Source: Gallionella sp. UBA4737 (GTDB taxonomy: Bacteria; Pseudomonadota; Gammaproteobacteria; Burkholderiales; Gallionellaceae). Taken from it: a stretch of 10,084 bases of DNA. The position numbers and the translations under genes were made by a program. Below are positions 6,004 through 10,084 of the stretch, piece after piece (within the stretch, counting starts at the first letter, position 1; every line of letters starts with the position of its first letter). Below the pieces are notes generated by a model. The model had not been told where the DNA came from, did not search any database, and saw nothing but the letters and a program-made list of their open reading frames with translations. The stretch covers positions 1-10,084 of the forward strand of contig DHIV01000068.1 of NCBI GenBank assembly GCA_002403995.1. Direction: 5' to 3'.

Positions 6004-6723
6004 ATGAATTGCGCAGAATTCGAATTGTGCCGCTGGCATGCAGTTGCCGATGAGTCGGCGTTACAACAATCGGCGCTTGAGACCATCCTTGCCAGCGCGG
6101 CACGGGCTATTCATGAACGCGGGCAATTCCAGATCGTGCTTGCCGGCGGAAACACGCCGCGTGGAATTTATCGCAGGCTACGCACAGCCGAAACCGATTG
6201 GTCCGCATGGCACATCTATTTCGGCGACGAACGCTGCCTGCCGCCAGCCGATCCAGCACGCAACTCTCGCATGGCCTCCGAGGTTTGGCTAGATCATGTG
6301 CCCATTCCCCCGTTGCAGTCGCATGTGATACCGGCGGAACTGGGTGCGGTTCAAGCGGCGTGTATGTATGCCGGAACACTGCAAACAGTCGGCGACTTCG
6401 ATCTGGTACTGCTCGGGCTTGGCGAAGACGGCCATACCGCAAGTTTGTTTCCCGATCATGAATGGGGCGCAGCACCCGGCTCGCCGGACACGCTGGCAGT
6501 TTTCGATGCACCCAAACCACCGCCACAGCGCGTGTCGTTGAGTGCGGCGCGGCTGAGCCGTGCGCGGCAAGTGATATTTCTGGTCAGCGGAGATTCCAAG
6601 CACAGGGCGGTGGCCGAATGGCGTGCCGGCAAGGACATTCCGGCGCGGGCGATCATGCCGGCAGCGGGCGTCGATGTGCTGGTCGAATCCACGTTGCTCG
6701 TGCCGTTGGTTGAACCTATTTAA
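6004..6723 (+). CDS. pgl: 6-phosphogluconolactonase
   Basis: A 239-residue lactonase of the DevB/SOL type, which hydrolyses 6-phosphogluconolactone to 6-phosphogluconate, the second step of the oxidative pentose phosphate pathway. Hallmarks in order are LAGGNTPRGIYRRL, the IYFGDERCLPP motif, LLGLGEDGHTASLFP and PPQRVSLSAARLSRA. Length is normal and no signal peptide is present, so it is cytoplasmic. Its ATG at 6004 lies three bases after the cbpM stop; there is no strong ribosome binding site nearby, which suggests translational coupling. gnd follows after 20 bases. Confidence 0.95.
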   Translation: MNCAEFELCRWHAVADESALQQSALETILASAARAIHERGQFQIVLAGGNTPRGIYRRLRTAETDWSAWHIYFGDERCLPPADPARNSRMASEVWLDHVPIPPLQSHVIPAELGAVQAACMYAGTLQTVGDFDLVLLGLGEDGHTASLFPDHEWGAAPGSPDTLAVFDAPKPPPQRVSLSAARLSRARQVIFLVSGDSKHRAVAEWRAGKDIPARAIMPAAGVDVLVESTLLVPLVEPI

Positions 6724-6743
6724 TTTAAGGAAGGAGATTCAAG

Positions 6744-7763
6744 ATGCATCTAGGCATGATCGGATTAGGACGCATGGGAGCGAGTTTGGTGCTGCGCTTG
6801 ACGAAGGATGGGCACCAGTGTGTCGTCTACGATGTGAATACCGCCGCGGTGAAGAAGCTTGCGACTGGCGACGTTCAGGGTGCAGCTTCGATAGCCGAGC
6901 TGGTCGCGAAGCTGGCCAGACCGCGCGCGATCTGGGTGATGGTACCCGCCGGTGTGGCGGGCAAAACAGTCGAGGATCTGGCCTCGCGCCTGGATGCCGG
7001 TGACATCATCATCGACGGCGGTAACAGCTACTACCGCGATGATATCCTGAGAGCGCAGGCGCTCAAGACCAGGGACATACATTACGTCGATTGTGGCACC
7101 AGCGGCGGAGTGTTCGGGCAGGAACGCGGCTTCTGTCTGATGATCGGAGGAGAGGACCAGATCGTCAAACATCTGGAACCGATTTTCAGGAGCATCGCGC
7201 CGGGTGTAGCGGCAGCGCCGCGCACTCCGGGCAAGAAGGGTAGTCCGGGTCCCGCCGAGCACGGATATCTTCATTGCGGCCCGACCGGTGCGGGCCATTT
7301 CGTTAAGATGGTCCACAACGGCATTGAGTATGGCCTCATGGCCGCTTATGCCGAAGGGATGAACATCCTGCACAATGCCAACGCAGGCAAGCACTCGCAC
7401 GAAAGCGATGCCGAGACCACGCCGATGCGCAACCCGGAGTATTACCAGTATGAGCTGGATCTGCCGCAGATCGCGGAAGTCTGGCGGCGTGGAAGTGTAG
7501 TGGCGTCATGGCTGCTCGACTTGACCGCGGCGGCGCTGGCTGAAGATGCTGAGCTCGGTGGGTTCTCGGGTCATGTGTCGGATTCGGGCGAGGGGCGCTG
7601 GACGGCGCTGGCCGCCATCGACGAGGGCGTGCCGGCTCCGGTCATCAGCGCGGCACTGTTCGAGCGTTTTGCGTCGCGCGGCGATGCCGACTATGCCGAC
7701 CGGCTTCTGTCCGCGATGAGAAAACAGTTTGGCGGGCATGATGAGAAGAAAAAGGAACACTGA
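6744..7763 (+). CDS. gnd: 6-phosphogluconate dehydrogenase, short form, probably NAD-dependent
   Basis: A 339-residue decarboxylating 6-phosphogluconate dehydrogenase, converting 6-phosphogluconate to ribulose 5-phosphate and CO2. The N-terminal Rossmann motif is GLGRMG (Gly7, Gly9, Gly12), followed by YDVN with Asp30. Long NADP-dependent enzymes such as E. coli Gnd (468 residues) carry an Asn-Arg-Thr run there; an Asp usually indicates NAD. Catalytic elements are GTSGG (residues 118-122), Lys188 and Asn192 in HFVKMVHNGIEYGLM. The protein is typical of the 300-340-residue class. The last residues (GGHDEKKKEH) are a charged tail. AAGGAG at 6731-6736 supports the ATG. zwf begins one base after the stop. 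Confidence 0.95.
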   Translation: MHLGMIGLGRMGASLVLRLTKDGHQCVVYDVNTAAVKKLATGDVQGAASIAELVAKLARPRAIWVMVPAGVAGKTVEDLASRLDAGDIIIDGGNSYYRDDILRAQALKTRDIHYVDCGTSGGVFGQERGFCLMIGGEDQIVKHLEPIFRSIAPGVAAAPRTPGKKGSPGPAEHGYLHCGPTGAGHFVKMVHNGIEYGLMAAYAEGMNILHNANAGKHSHESDAETTPMRNPEYYQYELDLPQIAEVWRRGSVVASWLLDLTAAALAEDAELGGFSGHVSDSGEGRWTALAAIDEGVPAPVISAALFERFASRGDADYADRLLSAMRKQFGGHDEKKKEH

Positions 7764-7764
7764 G

Positions 7765-9180
7765 ATGGGCAATACCCATAATAGCCGCACGACGTCGGCG
7801 GATGCGCTGGTGATCTTCGGCGTGACCGGTGACCTAGCCCACAAGATGATCTTTCCCGCGCTTTACGCGATATGCAAGCGCGGTGTCCTGAATGTGCCGG
7901 TGGTGGGCGTTGCGTCCTCGAAATGGAGTCTGGCGCAACTGCGCAAGCAGGTTAAAGACAGCATCAAACAAGCCGGCAAAATTGAAGACCGTAAAGCCCT
8001 GGACCATCTTCTTTCCCTGCTCCGGTATGTGAGCGGTGATTATAGCGACCCGGGTACCTTCACAGCACTCAAGCAGGCGCTGGGCGATGCCCGGCGCCCG
8101 GCACATTACCTCGCCATCCCGCCCGGGCTGTTCGCGACGGTTATCGAAGGACTTGGGACTGCGGGCCTGACCGAGCATGCGCGCGTCATTGTGGAAAAGC
8201 CGTTCGGGCGCGACCTGGCTTCAGCACGCGAGCTCAACCGCATCGCGCTGTCGGTGTTTCCGGAAGACTCGATCTTCCGCATCGACCATTATCTCGGGAA
8301 GGAGGCGATCATGAACATCCTCTATTTCCGTTTTGCCAATTCGTTTCTCGAGCCGATCTGGAACCGCAACTGCGTGGCGAGTGTACAGATCACACTCGCC
8401 GAGGATTTCGGTGTGAACGGTCGCGGCGTATTTTACGAAAGCGCCGGCTGCCTGCGCGACGTCGTCCAGAACCATTTGTTCCAGATCGTTGCGCTGCTGG
8501 CCATGGAACCGCCGGCTTATCAGGGCTATGGTGCTGTGCATAGCGAGAAGGCCAAGGTGTTCCAGGCCATGCGTCCGCTGCAAATGGACGACATGGTGTG
8601 CGGCCAATACGCCGGCTACCGGAAAGAGCCGGGCGTGGCGAAGGACTCGGATGTCGAGACGTTCTGCGCCATGCGGCTGTTCATCGATTCGTGGCGCTGG
8701 GAGGGAGTGCCGTGGTATCTGCGTTCCGGCAAATGTATGGCTGCCACCGCAGCCGAAGTCCTGGTGGAGTTAAAGCCGCCGCCGCAAAGGCTGTTCGACG
8801 ATTCAGCGCCGGCGGAAGGGCGGGCCAATTATCTGCGCTTCCGGATATCTCCCAATACTGCCGTCGCCCTCGCCGCACGCGTCAAGCGCGCAGGCAAGGA
8901 ATTCGTCGGCGACCAGCACGAGCTCTACCTGCTGGACGAACAGCCGGGAGAGCAAACACCCTACGAACGGCTGTTGAGTGATGCCATGGCCGGCAATGGC
9001 GCGCTGTTCACCCGCGAGGACGCGATCGAGGCCGCCTGGGCGGTGATCGATCCCGTGCTTGACATGCCCCGCCCTGTTTACCGCTACAAGCCCGGCAGTT
9101 GGGGGCCGAAACAAGCCGACGCGCTGATTGCGGCAGACGGAAGCTGGAACAACCCGATACTGGAGAAGGAGAAAAAATGA
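7765..9180 (+). CDS. zwf: Glucose-6-phosphate 1-dehydrogenase
   Basis: A 471-residue enzyme oxidising glucose 6-phosphate to 6-phosphogluconolactone, the entry step of the oxidative pentose phosphate pathway. The coenzyme site is GVTGDLAHKM (residues 19-28), the substrate site RIDHYLGKE (172-180), and the catalytic His is probably His237 in RDVVQNHLFQ. Length is normal. In the coenzyme loop the residue equivalent to the NADP-binding Arg of many homologues appears to be Lys27, followed by Met28, so coenzyme choice is not certain. The ATG at 7765 was chosen because AAAGGAA lies at 7751-7757 and because it removes overlap with gnd; in-frame ATGs from 7729 would extend into the gnd coding region. 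Its stop overlaps the tal start by four bases (ATGA). Confidence 0.96.
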   Translation: MGNTHNSRTTSADALVIFGVTGDLAHKMIFPALYAICKRGVLNVPVVGVASSKWSLAQLRKQVKDSIKQAGKIEDRKALDHLLSLLRYVSGDYSDPGTFTALKQALGDARRPAHYLAIPPGLFATVIEGLGTAGLTEHARVIVEKPFGRDLASARELNRIALSVFPEDSIFRIDHYLGKEAIMNILYFRFANSFLEPIWNRNCVASVQITLAEDFGVNGRGVFYESAGCLRDVVQNHLFQIVALLAMEPPAYQGYGAVHSEKAKVFQAMRPLQMDDMVCGQYAGYRKEPGVAKDSDVETFCAMRLFIDSWRWEGVPWYLRSGKCMAATAAEVLVELKPPPQRLFDDSAPAEGRANYLRFRISPNTAVALAARVKRAGKEFVGDQHELYLLDEQPGEQTPYERLLSDAMAGNGALFTREDAIEAAWAVIDPVLDMPRPVYRYKPGSWGPKQADALIAADGSWNNPILEKEKK

Positions 9181-10084
9181 AAGCCACACAACAACTGCAC
9201 GATCTCGGTCAAAGTCTCTGGCTCGACAACATCACGCGCGAGCTGCTGATGAACGGCACACTTTCCCGCTATATCAGAGAGCTCTCAGTGACGGGATTGA
9301 CCTCCAATCCCACCATCTTTGATCATGCCATCCAAAATGGTGATTTTTACGATGACGCGATCCGCCAAAAAACGCTCGCGGGCAAATCGGGCGAGGCATT
9401 GTTCTTTGAGCTTGCATTGGAGGATCTGATTCAGGCCGCCGATCTGTTTCGTCCTGTTCACGACGCCACCGGCGGAATCGACGGCTGGGTCTCACTGGAA
9501 GTATCGCCTTTGCTTGCCGACGATACGGCCGCCACGATAAAGGCGGCTGCCCGGCTTCATGCGCGTGCGCAACGCCCCAATCTTTTCATCAAGATTCCGG
9601 GTACTCGCGCAGGCATTCCGGCGATAGAAGAATCCATCTTTTCAGGCGTGCCGGTGAACGTCACGTTGCTGTTCTCCCGCGAGCACTACATCGCCGCGGC
9701 CGAAGCGTATATGCGTGGCATCGAGAGACGCATCGCCGCCGGTCTGGATCCGAAGATCGGTTCCGTGGCTTCGATTTTCGTCAGCCGCTGGGACGTGGCC
9801 GTCAAGGACAAGGTTCAAGGTGAGTTCCGCAACAACCGTCTGGGCATCGCCATCGCAATGCGCACCTACAAAGCCTACCGCGATTTGCTGGCATCAAAGC
9901 GTTGGCAGAAACTGGCCGCTTCCGGAGCCCAGCCGCAACGCCTGCTGTGGGCCAGCACCGGCACCAAGGATCCCGCAGCCTCAGAGACCCTTTACGTCGA
10001 AGCGCTCGCAGCGCCTGATACGGTCAATACCATACCCGAAAAGACACTGCTCGCTTTCGCCGGGCACGGCAAAGTAAAGAACGT
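9177..10084 (+). CDS. tal: Transaldolase, 3' end missing
   Basis: 302 codons are in the window, open to the right edge. Transaldolase moves a dihydroxyacetone unit between sedoheptulose 7-phosphate and glyceraldehyde 3-phosphate in the non-oxidative pentose phosphate pathway. Visible motifs: QSLWLDNITRELL, GLTSNPTIFDHAI, the DGWVSLEVSPLLADD strand, LFIKIPGT with the Schiff-base Lys139, GVPVNVTLLFSREHY, ASIFVSRWD, and LLWASTGTKDP. This is the longer (about 370-residue) bacterial class. Some bacteria carry the same domain fused to phosphoglucose isomerase, and the missing end means this cannot be excluded. GAAGGAG at 9165-9171 supports the ATG at 9177, which overlaps the zwf stop. Confidence 0.95.
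   Translation, partial: MKATQQLHDLGQSLWLDNITRELLMNGTLSRYIRELSVTGLTSNPTIFDHAIQNGDFYDDAIRQKTLAGKSGEALFFELALEDLIQAADLFRPVHDATGGIDGWVSLEVSPLLADDTAATIKAAARLHARAQRPNLFIKIPGTRAGIPAIEESIFSGVPVNVTLLFSREHYIAAAEAYMRGIERRIAAGLDPKIGSVASIFVSRWDVAVKDKVQGEFRNNRLGIAIAMRTYKAYRDLLASKRWQKLAASGAQPQRLLWASTGTKDPAASETLYVEALAAPDTVNTIPEKTLLAFAGHGKVKN

Noticed and set aside
7729..7764. Earlier ATG starts for zwf overlapping gnd
   Set aside because: They add a basic segment not expected in the family and would overlap gnd by over 20 bases; the ATG at 7765 has an AAAGGAA site.

Overview
The window reads as a chromosomal segment of a betaproteobacterium. The order rpe-gph-trpE, a DUF1840 gene and a pgl-gnd-zwf-tal run suggest the Nitrosomonadales, possibly Gallionellaceae (iron or nitrite oxidisers). 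That placement is inferred from gene order and protein flavour, not from a search. Most of the window is GC-rich; the small gene at 3181-3486 is visibly more AT-rich.

Layout. On the minus strand, positions 1-2918 hold rpe (ribulose-phosphate 3-epimerase), gph (phosphoglycolate phosphatase) and trpE (anthranilate synthase component I, cut by the left edge), transcribed in that order. The gph-trpE gap (1393-1532) carries a GC-rich palindromic repeat pair that includes a terminator-like hairpin. On the plus strand, after a 262-base divergent intergenic region, come a 101-residue coiled-coil protein (3181-3486), a DUF1840 protein (3513-3809), an MtfA-type zinc peptidase (about 3906-4643), and a tightly packed run: cbpA, cbpM, pgl, gnd, zwf and tal, the last cut by the right edge.

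How it works together. pgl, gnd and zwf encode the complete oxidative pentose phosphate branch, and tal a non-oxidative step. Their spacing (3, 20, 1 and -4 bases, counting from cbpM) suggests one transcript. The co-chaperone CbpA and its modulator CbpM sit at the head of that run. rpe, on the other strand, is also a pentose phosphate enzyme. MtfA in E. coli links to glucose uptake control through Mlc, so the neighbourhood has a sugar-phosphate theme.

The most unusual observation is inside trpE: a 99-base (33-codon) in-frame insertion bounded by 9-base direct repeats, rich in nested hairpins, and sharing a 12-base core with the palindromic repeat just upstream of trpE. It looks like a small palindromic element that entered a conserved enzyme gene without breaking it, comparable in concept to the Rickettsia palindromic elements. 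I saw no RNA genes, CRISPR array, transposase or phage gene.
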